Shown: positions 15,392 to 23,691, counted from the first letter of the stretch. The stretch: 59,762 nt of DNA from Solirubrobacteraceae bacterium (GCA_016463765.1 JAEMQS010000022.1:1-59762); one strand, 5' to 3'. The notes: generated by a model not told the origin, from the sequence alone. Translations and numbers: made by a program.

Positions 15392-16374
15392 GCCACGTCC
15401 TCCATCGGCGTCTCGATCTGGACCGCGCGCTTGCTGCCATGGCGGCCGGCGCGAGTGCGGCAGACGGTGATGTCGTCGACGACGAGGTCGGCCTCACCCG
15501 GCGCGGGGCCGGTCAGGCGGATGCTGTCGCCGGGCTGCAGGGCGAGCACCTCGTGCAGGCCCATCGTGGTCGCGCCGAGCTCGGCGCGCACGCTCACGGT
15601 CGCCTCGCCGATGCGGCGGTGCAGCATGTCCTTGACGACGGGGTCGGCGTGCATGTCCGCGGCGGTGCGCGCCGCGTACTCCGCGAGCGCGGGCTGGACC
15701 GAGACGTGCGGGAGCAGGAGGACGACGGCGGAGCTGACGGAGCCCAGCCGGGCCTCCATCGCGATCGCCAGCGTCGGCTCGCTCGCCGAGACCATCTGCT
15801 CGGCGTCGGCCTCGTTCTCGATGCCGGTCAGCTCGAACTCCACCTCGGCGAGGTCCTGCCACGTCAGGCTCATCGCGCTCGTGAACTCCCCGAGCACGCG
15901 CTTGACCAGCGCCATGTCGATGCCGGTGAGCTTGCGCTCGTTGGGCTCCTCGTCGTCGGAGCCCAGCAGCTTGTCGATCGCCAGGAGCAGCAGCGGCATC
16001 TCGACGGCCAGCAGGCACGTCGTGCCGTACGGCTTGATCTCGACGACCGCGCAGGCCGCGTCACGGGAGACGAGCTTGTACGCGTCGCGCCAGGTGCGCT
16101 GCGACGTGTCGATGAGCTCGAGTTCCATCGGGATGCGGTGCTGGCCGGCCAGACGGGTGCCCGCCATGCGGCAGAACGCCTCGTGGAGGCGCCGCATGCG
16201 GTTCTCCTCCTCGGGCCCGAACTTCGTCGGGCGCGAGAAGTCGACGACGCGCAGCCAGCGGTTGCGGCCCTTCTGCTCCTTCTCCTCGACCGCCGGCTGG
16301 TCGGGCAGCTCGCCGTTGGCGGCCTGCTCGAGCAGCGCGTCGATCTGGGAGGCGTCGAGGATCCCGTCGCTCAT
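15388..16374 (-). CDS. fliM: Flagellar motor switch protein FliM
   Basis: FliM forms the wall of the C ring and binds CheY-P. It has 328 residues. The N-terminal CheY-binding peptide is clear (ILDASQIDALLEQA). The middle domain (about 45-230) contains FSRPTKFGPEEENRMRRLHE and the GID-MALVKRVLGEFTSAM block. The C-terminal SpoA domain (about 250-325) has SVRAELGATTMGLHEVLAL and the VDDITVCRTRAGRHG end. The gene overlaps cheD upstream and fliY downstream by 4 nt each, so the three are translationally coupled. FliM sits inside the chemotaxis unit rather than with fliG, as in Bacillus-like gene orders. Confidence 0.96.
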   Translation of the reverse strand: MSDGILDASQIDALLEQAANGELPDQPAVEEKEQKGRNRWLRVVDFSRPTKFGPEEENRMRRLHEAFCRMAGTRLAGQHRIPMELELIDTSQRTWRDAYKLVSRDAACAVVEIKPYGTTCLLAVEMPLLLLAIDKLLGSDDEEPNERKLTGIDMALVKRVLGEFTSAMSLTWQDLAEVEFELTGIENEADAEQMVSASEPTLAIAMEARLGSVSSAVVLLLPHVSVQPALAEYAARTAADMHADPVVKDMLHRRIGEATVSVRAELGATTMGLHEVLALQPGDSIRLTGPAPGEADLVVDDITVCRTRAGRHGSKRAVQIETPMEDVA

Positions 16375-16871
16375 ACCGGTACCCCGACAGCCTTTCCGAG
16401 CAGGACGAGCTCCTCGCCCGCCACTTCCCGTGAGGTCATGACGCCGCCCTGGGCGTGGACCCGGACGGTGCGGCCGCGATCGCCGCCGGTCGCGGTGGCC
16501 TTCACCGAGAGGCTCGCCGCGGACAGCGCGAGACGGACGGCCTCCTCGTTGCGGCGACCGACCTCGATCGAGCTCGTCTTCGCGAACATCTGCGCGCCGC
16601 CGGCCATCCCGATCTCCAGCCCGGAGGGACGCGCGCCGAGGGCGAGCACCTCCTCGAGCAGGATCGGCACGGCGTGGTTGGCGTAGCGGCCCCGCAGAGG
16701 GCCGGCGCCGTTCGGCGATTCGGGCAGCATGACGTGGGCCAGGCCGACGATCCCGCGCGGGCGGTCGATCATCGCCAGGCCGATGCAGGAGCCGAGGCCG
16801 ACGGACACCAGGACCTCATCCGGGTCCTTCGTGGCGACCAGCTCGCCGATACGGACAGGGGTCTCGGGCAC
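16371..16871 (-). CDS. cheD: Chemoreceptor glutamine deamidase CheD
   Basis: CheD deamidates glutamines of chemoreceptors and, with CheC, tunes adaptation. The protein has 166 residues. The catalytic cysteine and histidine are both present: Cys29 in SVGLGSCIGLAMID and His46 in GLAHVMLPES. The C-terminal KIFGGA-like block is replaced by AGGAQMFAKTSSIEVGRRNEEAV. The start lies 5 nt after the cheC stop, and the stop overlaps the fliM start. The cheC-cheD adjacency supports the usual CheC-CheD complex, in which CheD stimulates the CheC phosphatase. No receptor gene is in the window, so its substrates are elsewhere. Confidence 0.95.
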   Translation of the reverse strand: MPETPVRIGELVATKDPDEVLVSVGLGSCIGLAMIDRPRGIVGLAHVMLPESPNGAGPLRGRYANHAVPILLEEVLALGARPSGLEIGMAGGAQMFAKTSSIEVGRRNEEAVRLALSAASLSVKATATGGDRGRTVRVHAQGGVMTSREVAGEELVLLGKAVGVPV

Positions 16872-16876
16872 AGCTC

Positions 16877-17461
16877 CTACATTCCGATGCGGCTCAGCAG
16901 ATCGGCGACGCCGTCCGCGCTGGGCACGAGCAGGAACGACAGCTCACACTGCTCGCCCTCGACGAACATCGCCGAGTCGAGCATCAGGGCGGTGTCCCCG
17001 ACGTCGTCGCGCTCGAGGAGCACGGTGGAGACGATGGCGCCGAGCATGTCGGTGGTCGTGACCGGCGGGTGCGGCTCGACCTCCATCCCGATCATCTGGC
17101 CGAGCGCGTTGACGTACGAGGTGCCGAGGATGTTGCCGATCTCGCCGAGGGCGGACAGGCCGACCTCCGAGTCGGGATCGACGCCGAGCATCGCGCAGAG
17201 CGCCGCCGCGTCCTCGAGCGGGAACACGAGCAGCACCGTGCCGTCGAGATCGCCGAAGATGTCGAGCTTCACCGCGGTGCGCGGCAGCTCCGGATCGCCG
17301 ACCGCCTCGATCGCCTCGCCGAGCGGCAGGGCGACGACGGACGGGACCTTGATGTCGACGGGGCGGCCCAGCATCTGCGCCAGCGCCGTGCAGGCGGTGC
17401 CGGAGCCGATGTTGGCAAGCTCGCCCAGCGCGTCAAGCTGCGCTTCGCTGTAGTGCGCCAT
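16877..17461 (-). CDS. cheC: CheY-P phosphatase CheC
   Basis: CheC removes phosphate from CheY-P and partners with CheD. I use the ATG at 17461 (194 residues), which has a good ribosome-binding site (GAGGAG) and begins the typical SEAQLDALGELANIGSG helix; a longer frame exists but is Arg/Pro/Thr-rich and antisense-like. Both active sites match [D/S]x3Ex2Nx22P: DALGELAN (about residues 9-16), and SALGEIGN (about 106-113), each with a proline 23 residues after the asparagine. The gene starts inside the end of cheA (29-nt overlap) and is followed after 5 nt by cheD. No cheZ is present, so CheC and FliY are the likely signal-termination enzymes. Confidence 0.93.
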   Translation of the reverse strand: MAHYSEAQLDALGELANIGSGTACTALAQMLGRPVDIKVPSVVALPLGEAIEAVGDPELPRTAVKLDIFGDLDGTVLLVFPLEDAAALCAMLGVDPDSEVGLSALGEIGNILGTSYVNALGQMIGMEVEPHPPVTTTDMLGAIVSTVLLERDDVGDTALMLDSAMFVEGEQCELSFLLVPSADGVADLLSRIGM

Positions 17462-19487
17462 GGTTCTCCTCGTTGGAGGCCGGCGCGTCGTCCCGCGCAG
17501 CCCGATCGTGTTCCCTGGTGAGCCCGTCGACGTCGACGACGAGGGCGATCTCTCCACTGCTCAGCACGGCCGCCGCGGCGACCGGCACGTCTTCGCCCAC
17601 CTCAGGCGGCAGGCTCCGGCAGACCAGCTCGCGCTGCCCGAGCAGACCGTCGACCGCGAGCGCGATCGTCCGGCCCGACTGCGAGCGCACCAGCACGGCG
17701 TACGGCTTGTCGGCCGCGTGGTCGTCGCGCCCGGCGAGTGCCGTGGCGGCGTCGATCAGCGGGCTGACCTCGTCACCCATGACGAGCATCGGGCGACCGG
17801 CGACGCCGCGCACGGTCCAGTCCTCGACGCGGACCGTCCGCTCGATGCGGTCGATCGCGACGGCGTACGTGCTCTCCCCGGCCTCGACGAGCAGCGCGCT
17901 CGTGATCGCCAGTGACAGCGGCAGGCGGATCTCGGTGGTCGTCCCCTGGCCGGTGACGGAATCCATGATCACGTCGCCGCCCAGCTCGCGGATGCGGTTG
18001 CGCACCGCGTCCATGCCGACCCCGCGGCCGGAGACGTCCGTCGCCTTCTCGGCGGTGGAGAATCCGGCGCTGAAGAGCAGCTCGATGGCGCGCGGGGTGT
18101 CGACGAGCTCCGCATCCTCGGCGGAGATCAGCCCACGCTTGACGGCGACGGCAGCCACCTTCCTGGGATCGACACCACGGCCGTCATCCTTGACCGTGAT
18201 CACGATCCCGCCGCCCGTCGGACGCGCACGGACCTCGAGCGTCCCCGTCTCGGGCTTGCCGAGGCGCAGGCGCTCCTCCGGCGACTCGAAGCCGTGGTCG
18301 ACCGAGTTGCGGATGAGGTGCACGAGCGGATCGCCGAGCGCGTCGACCACGGTGCGGTCGAGCTCGGTGTCCTGCCCCTGCAGCACGAGGTTGACGTCCT
18401 TGCCGAGCTTGCCGCTCAGGTCGCGCACGAGGCGCGGGAAGCGCATGAAGACGGCCTCGACGGGGATCATGCGGACCTGCATGACCATCGTCTGCAGCGA
18501 CTGCGAGCTGCGGGTCAGCTCCTGCATCGCGCTCGCCAGACCGGGGTGGTCGGCGTCGCTGACCAGGGCCTCGAGCTGCGTGCGGTGCACGACGACCTCG
18601 GCCATGTAGTGCATGAGCTGGTCGAGGCGCTCGGCGTCCACGCGGACGGTCTTCGCCGCGCCGGAGCCGGACTTCGCCGCCGGCTTGGTCTCGCCCTCGG
18701 CGGGCTTGGCCTCGGCGACGACCTCCTCGGGCACCTCGGGCACGTCCTCGGCGACGGGGGCGTCGGCGATCATCTGCTCGACGTCGACCTCGACCACCTC
18801 GACGCTGCCGACCTCCTCGACCTCGGCGACCGCGTTGCGCAGCGCGTCGGGATCGCCGTCGACGACCCACGCCTCGACGATGTCGCCGGCGAACTGCTCC
18901 ATGGCGTCCTCGTCGGGCAGCGCCACGAGGACGTCGCCGAGATTCGTGCACGCGCCGATCACCATGAACGCGCGGACCGAGGGCATCGAGACGTCCTCGG
19001 TCAGACGCGCGAGGACGTGGAGGACCGGGCGGCCGGCGGCCAGGCGGAAGAGCTCCCCGGGGTCGGGGGCGACACCGCCGAGCTTGACGGCCTTCTGCTC
19101 GGGCGTGCGCTCGTGGACGAGGCCGTCGAGACGGGCGATCAGCTCGGCCGGGTCGAGGCGCTCCTCGCCGTGCTCGTCGATGTTGGCGACGCCCCCCTCG
19201 AGCATGTCGAGGCACGCGAGGACCGCGTCGATGGCGTCGCGCGAGAGCCCGCCGCGCCGCTGGCGCAGGAGCTCGAAGACGTCCTCCATCTTGTGCGTGA
19301 GCTCCGCCATCGCCGCGAAGCCCATGGTCGCGCTCATGCCCTTCATCGAGTGCGCGACCCGGAAGATCTCGTCGATCTTCTCCTTGTCCTCGGGGTTCTC
19401 CTCGATCTTGAGGACCGCGAGATTCAGTTCTTGGAGATGCTCGCGGGACTCCGCGAGGAACATGGGGAGATACTCGGAAGTGTCCAT
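17433..19487 (-). CDS. cheA: Chemotaxis histidine kinase CheA
   Basis: CheA autophosphorylates in response to receptors and passes phosphate to CheY and CheB. It has 684 residues. An N-terminal HPt domain (about 1-105) carries the phosphorylated His46 (RVAHSMKGMSATMGF). A second domain (about 145-235) fits a CheY/CheB-binding P2 region, followed by an acidic/Ala linker. A dimerisation helix pair (about 275-340) leads to the ATPase domain with the N-box HLIRNSVDHGFE (about 386-397) and a glycine-rich SGRGVGMDAVRNRI. A CheW-like domain lies at about 530-670. It has the full domain set and no obvious defect. It starts 4 nt after the cheR stop. Confidence 0.97.
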   Translation of the reverse strand: MDTSEYLPMFLAESREHLQELNLAVLKIEENPEDKEKIDEIFRVAHSMKGMSATMGFAAMAELTHKMEDVFELLRQRRGGLSRDAIDAVLACLDMLEGGVANIDEHGEERLDPAELIARLDGLVHERTPEQKAVKLGGVAPDPGELFRLAAGRPVLHVLARLTEDVSMPSVRAFMVIGACTNLGDVLVALPDEDAMEQFAGDIVEAWVVDGDPDALRNAVAEVEEVGSVEVVEVDVEQMIADAPVAEDVPEVPEEVVAEAKPAEGETKPAAKSGSGAAKTVRVDAERLDQLMHYMAEVVVHRTQLEALVSDADHPGLASAMQELTRSSQSLQTMVMQVRMIPVEAVFMRFPRLVRDLSGKLGKDVNLVLQGQDTELDRTVVDALGDPLVHLIRNSVDHGFESPEERLRLGKPETGTLEVRARPTGGGIVITVKDDGRGVDPRKVAAVAVKRGLISAEDAELVDTPRAIELLFSAGFSTAEKATDVSGRGVGMDAVRNRIRELGGDVIMDSVTGQGTTTEIRLPLSLAITSALLVEAGESTYAVAIDRIERTVRVEDWTVRGVAGRPMLVMGDEVSPLIDAATALAGRDDHAADKPYAVLVRSQSGRTIALAVDGLLGQRELVCRSLPPEVGEDVPVAAAAVLSSGEIALVVDVDGLTREHDRAARDDAPASNEENHGALQRSAA

Positions 19488-19491
19488 CGCC

Positions 19492-20298
19492 TTAGGCCTT
19501 GCGGTAGATGAAGGGATGCGTGGGCGTCAGGCCGATCGGCCCGGGGGTGGCGACACGCTCGGTGGCGCCGATCACGAGGTACCCACCGGGACGCAGTGCG
19601 GCGGCGAACCGCCCGTGAAGCTCGTCACGGACGTCCTCGTTGAAGTAGATGACGACGTTGCGGCACATGATCAGGTCGTAGGACCCGGGGGGAACGGACA
19701 TGTGCAGCAGGTCGCCGAGCTCGAACGTCATGCCGAACCGCAGCTCGGGCTTCGCGGTCCAGAACTCACCGTCGTGGGAGAACCACTTCTTCATGGACTC
19801 CTGCGGCGCCTCACGTGCGTCGGCGTCGGTGAACCGGCCCTCGCGGGCGCGGTCGATGATGCGGCGGTCCACGTCGGTGCCGGTGATGCTCAGGCGGGCG
19901 TCCGGCGCGGCGTCGCGGGCGACGGCGGAGAGCGTGAACGCCTCGGCGCCGTACGAGCAACCCGCCGACCAGGCGCGGATGCGCTTGTCGGCCGCGAGCT
20001 CCGGGATGACCTGCTTGTGCAGGACCTGCCACTGCTCGGGGTGGCGCCACAGCTGCGAGACGTTGATCGTCACGTGGTCGAGGAACCGGTGCAGCTCGTC
20101 CTTGTCCGCGGAGAGGACGGCCAGGTAGTCCGGCAGGTTCGTGATCCCGCGCCGCCCGGCGAAGGAGCGGATGCGCCGCTCCATCTGGCCGCGGCGGTAC
20201 TGGGTCAGGTCGACGGGCCAGAGCTTGCGCAGGCCGGCGATGAAGACGAGGTAGTCGTCATTGCTGTCGAGACGGTTCGTGGCAGCGGCCGTCGTCAT
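19492..20298 (-). CDS. cheR: Chemoreceptor methyltransferase CheR
   Basis: CheR adds methyl groups from S-adenosylmethionine to receptor glutamates. It has 268 residues. The N-terminal helical domain is followed by the methyltransferase fold with the substrate contact region TINVSQLWRHPEQW (about 77-90), the SAM-binding motif IRAWSAGCSYGAEAFTLS (about 107-124), ITGTDVDRRIIDRAREG, and the YDLIMCRNVVIYFN block (about 205-218). In the SAM motif the usual GCSTGEE is GCSYGAE, a variant that does not by itself argue for loss of function. The start overlaps the cheB stop by 4 nt, so methylation and demethylation enzymes are coupled. Confidence 0.95.
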   Translation of the reverse strand: MTTAAATNRLDSNDDYLVFIAGLRKLWPVDLTQYRRGQMERRIRSFAGRRGITNLPDYLAVLSADKDELHRFLDHVTINVSQLWRHPEQWQVLHKQVIPELAADKRIRAWSAGCSYGAEAFTLSAVARDAAPDARLSITGTDVDRRIIDRAREGRFTDADAREAPQESMKKWFSHDGEFWTAKPELRFGMTFELGDLLHMSVPPGSYDLIMCRNVVIYFNEDVRDELHGRFAAALRPGGYLVIGATERVATPGPIGLTPTHPFIYRKA

Positions 20299-21398
20299 CG
20301 ACCGACCTCCTGGGCGATCGCGGCGGGCAGGGCATGCAGCGGAAGTTCGACGTCGGCGAGACCGGCATCCGAGATGGCGCGCGGCATGCCGTACACCGCG
20401 CAGGTCTCCTCGGCCTCGACGAGGATGCGGCCACCGGCGGCCTTGACGGCGCGCGCGCCGGCGAGACCGTCGTTGCCCATGCCCGTCAGCACCACGAGCA
20501 GCACGTCGCCGCCGTGACGGTCGACGACGTCCTGGATCGTGAGGTCCGCGCGAGGGCGCAGGCCACCGACGGGGTCACCGTCGCCGAGCCGCACCGACTT
20601 CGCGTCGGCCAGATGCAGATGGGAGCCGCCCGGCGCGAGCAGCGCGAGGCCGGGCTCGATGCGCTCGCCGCCCTGCGCCTCGACGACGTGCAGCGCACTG
20701 TCGTTGTCCAGCCGCTGCGCGAGCGAGCCGGTGAACCCCGGCGGCATGTGCTGGACGATGAGGACCCCGGCGCCGAGCGGCGCGGGAAGCTGCGGCATGA
20801 GCTGGGCGAGGGCCCGCGGGCCACCGGTGGACGTCGCGATGACGACGACCGGCGCGCGGCCGGTCCGGCGGGCGGGCACGGCCGCGGTGCGCGGCGTGGC
20901 CGGCCGCGCGTGCGACTCGCGACGCGGCGGGGCCGGGGCCGGGGCCGCCGAGGTCCGCAGGCGCGCGGCGCCGTTGCGGCGCCGGGAGACGCTGCGGCCC
21001 GCGGCCGCGAAGACCTTCTCGTCGAGCTGGCGACCGAAGTCGGAGAGCGTCTCGCCGACCTTCGGCTTCTCGATGAGATCGAAGGCGCCCTCGGCCAGCG
21101 CGTCGACGGCGCGCGCGCCGTGGGCGGGACTGAAGGCGCTGACGACGACGACCGGGATGTCCAGGCCGTCGCGCCTGAGCGTGCGCAGCACGCCCATGCC
21201 GTCGAGGCCCGGCATCGCCAGATCGAGCGTCATCACGTCCGGCTTGGCCGAACGGCACAGCTGCAGCGCGGCGTCGCCGTCCTCCGCCTCTCCGACCACG
21301 TCGTAGCCGGAGTCGCGGAGGGTCTGGGACAGCACGCGCCGCATGAGGCGCGAATCGTCGGCGACCACGACGGTGCCTCGTGTCGCAGTCGCGGTCAT
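20295..21398 (-). CDS. cheB: Chemotaxis methylesterase/response regulator CheB
   Basis: CheB removes methyl groups from, and deamidates, chemoreceptors after phosphorylation by CheA. The ATG at 21398 (367 residues) is used because the receiver domain begins immediately (GTVVVADDSRLMRRVL); the open frame upstream is low-complexity Arg/Gly sequence. The receiver phosphorylation site is Asp59 (TLDLAMPG). An Ala/Pro/Arg-rich linker (about 135-180) is unusually long. The esterase domain keeps the Ser190-His217-Asp310 triad (IATSTGGP, IVQHMPPGF, LTGMGNDG). It lies 2 nt after cheW and overlaps cheR. Confidence 0.96.
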   Translation of the reverse strand: MTATATRGTVVVADDSRLMRRVLSQTLRDSGYDVVGEAEDGDAALQLCRSAKPDVMTLDLAMPGLDGMGVLRTLRRDGLDIPVVVVSAFSPAHGARAVDALAEGAFDLIEKPKVGETLSDFGRQLDEKVFAAAGRSVSRRRNGAARLRTSAAPAPAPPRRESHARPATPRTAAVPARRTGRAPVVVIATSTGGPRALAQLMPQLPAPLGAGVLIVQHMPPGFTGSLAQRLDNDSALHVVEAQGGERIEPGLALLAPGGSHLHLADAKSVRLGDGDPVGGLRPRADLTIQDVVDRHGGDVLLVVLTGMGNDGLAGARAVKAAGGRILVEAEETCAVYGMPRAISDAGLADVELPLHALPAAIAQEVGR

Positions 21399-21400
21399 CG

Positions 21401-21853
21401 CTACGCCGCTTCGGTCAGCTCGGCGGCGGGCAGCGACCCGAACAGGCCGGCCGGCTCGAGGAGCACGATGAGACGGTCTTCGAGCTTGCCGACGCCCATC
21501 ACGGCGCCGTCGTTGCTCCCCGGCGCGGGCTCGATCTGCTCGTTCTCGAGCACGACGACCTCTTCGACCTCGTCCACGATGACGCCGACCATCTCGGCGC
21601 CGCTCTCGACGATGACGATCTTGCCGGCGCCCTCTTCGCGCTCCTGGACCGCGAGACCCAGGCGGACCGCGAGGTCGTGGACGGGAATGATCTTCCCGCG
21701 CAGGCTGATGACACCACGGGTCCACTCTTCACGCGACGCCACGAAGCGGGGCTCCGTGTAGCGGATGATCTCGTGGACGTGGCTGATGGGGAGCGCGTAC
21801 TCCTCGCGCCCAAGCGCGAAGACCACGAGCTGCCGTGACTCGGAGTCGGACAT
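21401..21853 (-). CDS. cheW: Chemotaxis coupling protein CheW
   Basis: CheW links receptors to CheA. The 150-residue protein is a single CheW domain with QLVVFALGREEYALPISHV, VISLRGKIIPVHDLAVRLG and the VIVDEVEEVVVL block. The ATG at 21853 has an excellent ribosome-binding site (AGGAGG, 5 nt upstream). It is the first gene of the cheW-cheB-cheR-cheA-cheC-cheD-fliM-fliY-cheY unit and has its own sigma-28-like promoter 36 nt upstream. It is complete and typical. Confidence 0.96.
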   Translation of the reverse strand: MSDSESRQLVVFALGREEYALPISHVHEIIRYTEPRFVASREEWTRGVISLRGKIIPVHDLAVRLGLAVQEREEGAGKIVIVESGAEMVGVIVDEVEEVVVLENEQIEPAPGSNDGAVMGVGKLEDRLIVLLEPAGLFGSLPAAELTEAA

Positions 21854-21889
21854 GCGGCCTCCTGGGACCGGACTGGGCTGACTCTCCCC

Positions 21890-21916
21890 TGATCGGTCCG
21901 CTGGCCGAGAAGTTGA
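21890..21916 (-). promoter_or_regulatory. Candidate sigma-28 promoter for the chemotaxis unit
   Basis: On the minus strand, TCAA, 15 nt, then ACCGATCA. The element ends 36 nt upstream of the cheW ATG, in the 101-nt gap after flbD, which holds no other recognisable signal. Spacing and -35 match the copies upstream of fliO, flaG, flgB and flgG. Confidence 0.6.
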
Positions 21917-21954
21917 GTCGCGCCGTTGCGTCCGGACGCCCGGAGGGGTGGGCC

Positions 21955-22224
21955 CTACCGAGAACGGAGGGGGATGGGCCCCTCAGGCGGCTCGTCATCC
22001 GAGCCGGAGGTCGCCTCCACGTGCGCTTTCATGGCGGCCGCCGCGATCGACGCGTGCCACCCGTTGATGAGCTCGACGACGCGTTCGGCGTCCTCGGCGA
22101 CGACGAGGCGAGCACCGGTGGCGAGCAGCAGCGTGGTGTCGGGATGCGTCTCGATGCTCACCACGAGACTGGGATTCAGCGAGAACGGCTCGTGCGTGTG
22201 ACCGATGCGATGGAGCTGGATCAT
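21955..22224 (-). CDS. flbD: Flagellar protein FlbD (SwrD family)
   Basis: FlbD/SwrD is a small cytoplasmic protein found beside flgE or motA in Gram-positive flagellar operons; in Bacillus, SwrD raises motor torque. The protein has 89 residues. The first 60 match the family pattern: MIQLHRIGHTHEPFSLNPSL then VVSIETHPDTTLLLATGARL, with a C-terminal helix (AERVVELINGW). The tail after about residue 65 is an acidic, Pro-rich extension. There is no Shine-Dalgarno sequence within 15 nt of the ATG; instead the arm of an 11-bp hairpin abuts the start codon directly, so translation may be controlled by RNA structure. Confidence 0.85.
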   Translation of the reverse strand: MIQLHRIGHTHEPFSLNPSLVVSIETHPDTTLLLATGARLVVAEDAERVVELINGWHASIAAAAMKAHVEATSGSDDEPPEGPIPLRSR

Positions 22225-22279
22225 GAGCGCACGGCGAATGATGCCGTGCGCTCCCGACGACTTCGCCGGGAGCGCACGG
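22225..22279 (-). promoter_or_regulatory. Two mutually exclusive hairpins between flgE and flbD
   Basis: Three arms share one sequence. In the mRNA, arm 1 is CCGTGCGCTCCC (rc of 22268-22279), arm 2 is GGGAGCGCACGGC (rc of 22243-22255) and arm 3 is GCCGTGCGCTC (rc of 22225-22235). Arms 1 and 2 pair over 12 bp with a 12-nt loop; arms 2 and 3 pair over 11 bp with a 7-nt loop ending exactly at the flbD ATG. Only one hairpin can form at a time. A regulatory role is an inference. Confidence 0.5.
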
Positions 22280-22289
22280 GCGATCAGGA

Positions 22290-23198
22290 TCAGCGCTTGA
22301 GGTTGACGAGATCCTGGAGCATCTCGTCGGAGGTGCTGATCACGCGCGAGTTGGCCTGGAAGCCACGCTGGGCGGTGATCATGTTCGTGAACTCGCTGGC
22401 CATGTCGACGTTCGACATCTCCAGCACGCCGCCGATGGACTGGCCGTAGGCGTTGCCGGGGGTGCCGGCGACCTCGCCGCCCGCCTGCGGGGTGCTCATC
22501 CAGCGGTTGCTGGTGACGCGCTGCAGGCCGGCCTCGTTGCCGAACTTCGCCACCGACAGGTAGCCGGCGACGGCGCGGCCGTCGGCGCCGATGGGCGGCA
22601 GCGCGGCCGGATGCGTGTAGCCGGCGGGCGGCACGAAGCTCACCGCGCCGTCCTGCCCGACCGCCACGTCGGTGGCGCCCGGGGGCAGGAAGATGTAGCA
22701 GTCGGCGACCGCGGTGCCGGCGTCGCCGTCGTTGTCCGGCCCGACCTTGCCCATGACGTAGTAGCCGTCCTGGGTGATCATGTAGCCCTGATCGTTGCGC
22801 GTGAAGTTGCCCGCGCGCGTGTAGTTCATGTCGTTGACCGCGGTGGTGCCGGCCGTCGGCGTGCCCGCCGTCGGCGTGCCCGCGCCGACGCGGAACCAGC
22901 CGTCGCCCTGGATGGCGACGTCGAGCGCCGAGCCCGTCGACTGGAACGCGCCCGAGCTGATCAGGTTGTCGATCGAGCCGAGCGTCACACCGAGGCCGAC
23001 CTGCGCCGAGTTGTAGCCGCCGGACGCCGCGTTGGCGGCGGAACCGGCGCGCTGCGTCTGCGAGAGGGCGTCGCGGAACGTCGCCCGGCTGGCCTTGAAG
23101 CCGACCGTGTTCACGTTCGCGAGGTCGTTCGCGGTGACGTCCAGCATGATCTGGTGGGTCTTCAGTCCGCTGATCGCGGAGTACATGCCACGCATCAT
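22290..23198 (-). CDS. flgE: Flagellar hook protein FlgE
   Basis: FlgE polymerises into the hook. This 302-residue protein is at the short end of the family, lacking most of the variable outer domains. The N-terminal rod-like helix is typical (MYSAISGLKTHQIMLDVTAN then DLANVNTVGFKASRATF) and the C-terminal block is SNVDMASEFTNMITAQRGFQ followed by ANSRVISTSDEMLQDLVNLKR. The centre has DVAIQGDGWFRV and YTRAGNFTRNDQGYM. A short tandem AGTPT repeat lies around residues 107-115. The Shine-Dalgarno sequence AAGGAAGG is 12 nt upstream of the ATG at 23198 but only 4 nt from another ATG (see findings). The flgD-TIGR02530-flgE-flbD order supports hook rather than rod function. Confidence 0.9.
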   Translation of the reverse strand: MMRGMYSAISGLKTHQIMLDVTANDLANVNTVGFKASRATFRDALSQTQRAGSAANAASGGYNSAQVGLGVTLGSIDNLISSGAFQSTGSALDVAIQGDGWFRVGAGTPTAGTPTAGTTAVNDMNYTRAGNFTRNDQGYMITQDGYYVMGKVGPDNDGDAGTAVADCYIFLPPGATDVAVGQDGAVSFVPPAGYTHPAALPPIGADGRAVAGYLSVAKFGNEAGLQRVTSNRWMSTPQAGGEVAGTPGNAYGQSIGGVLEMSNVDMASEFTNMITAQRGFQANSRVISTSDEMLQDLVNLKR

Positions 23199-23295
23199 CT
23201 GCGCATCAATCCTTCCTTGGTCCCGGCCTCCAAGAAGGTCCAGCCGGGTGCGTTTGCGTTTGGGACTTCCCTGCCTGCAACTGCTGGTGATGCCG

Positions 23296-23691
23296 CTAGG
23301 CGATCACCGCTGAGTCGATGTTCGTGAAGACGTGCTCGCGCAGATGCGAGCGGTCCATCGCGGTGATCACCGTGTTGTTCTTGACCGACACCACGAATGC
23401 CGTGTTGTCGACGAACACCACCGAGTCCCGCGAGCCCTTCTCGGCGGCCTTCGACACGCCGCCTTCGAGTCGCTGCATCGTCTGTGCATCGAGCTCGATC
23501 CCTCGCTTCTGCAGCCGCTGGATCGCGTGGCCGCTGAACTGCAGCGACGAGGCCTCCTTGGCCAGGATGTCGCCGAACGCGGGGCCCTGGGGCGCCGCGG
23601 TCGGCTTCTGTGGCGCCTGCGGGGCGGTGACCGGAGCCGGTCCACCAACCCCCGGCGGCACGAGTGCCGGGTTGAAGTTGGATGCGCTCAC
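23296..23691 (-). CDS. Flagellar operon protein of the TIGR02530 family
   Basis: This small conserved protein occurs between flgD and flgE in Gram-positive flagellar operons; its exact role is not known. The protein has 131 residues. A Pro/Ala-rich N-terminus (1-40) precedes the family domain: FSGHAIQRLQKRGIELDAQ (about 53-71), a helix (TMQRLEGGVSKAAEKGSRDS), and the strands VVFVDNTAFVVSVKNNTVIT (about 91-110) and AMDR. The match to the family pattern is close. The start overlaps the flgD stop by 4 nt. A 97-nt gap separates it from flgE and contains no obvious promoter. Confidence 0.82.
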   Translation of the reverse strand: MSASNFNPALVPPGVGGPAPVTAPQAPQKPTAAPQGPAFGDILAKEASSLQFSGHAIQRLQKRGIELDAQTMQRLEGGVSKAAEKGSRDSVVFVDNTAFVVSVKNNTVITAMDRSHLREHVFTNIDSAVIA

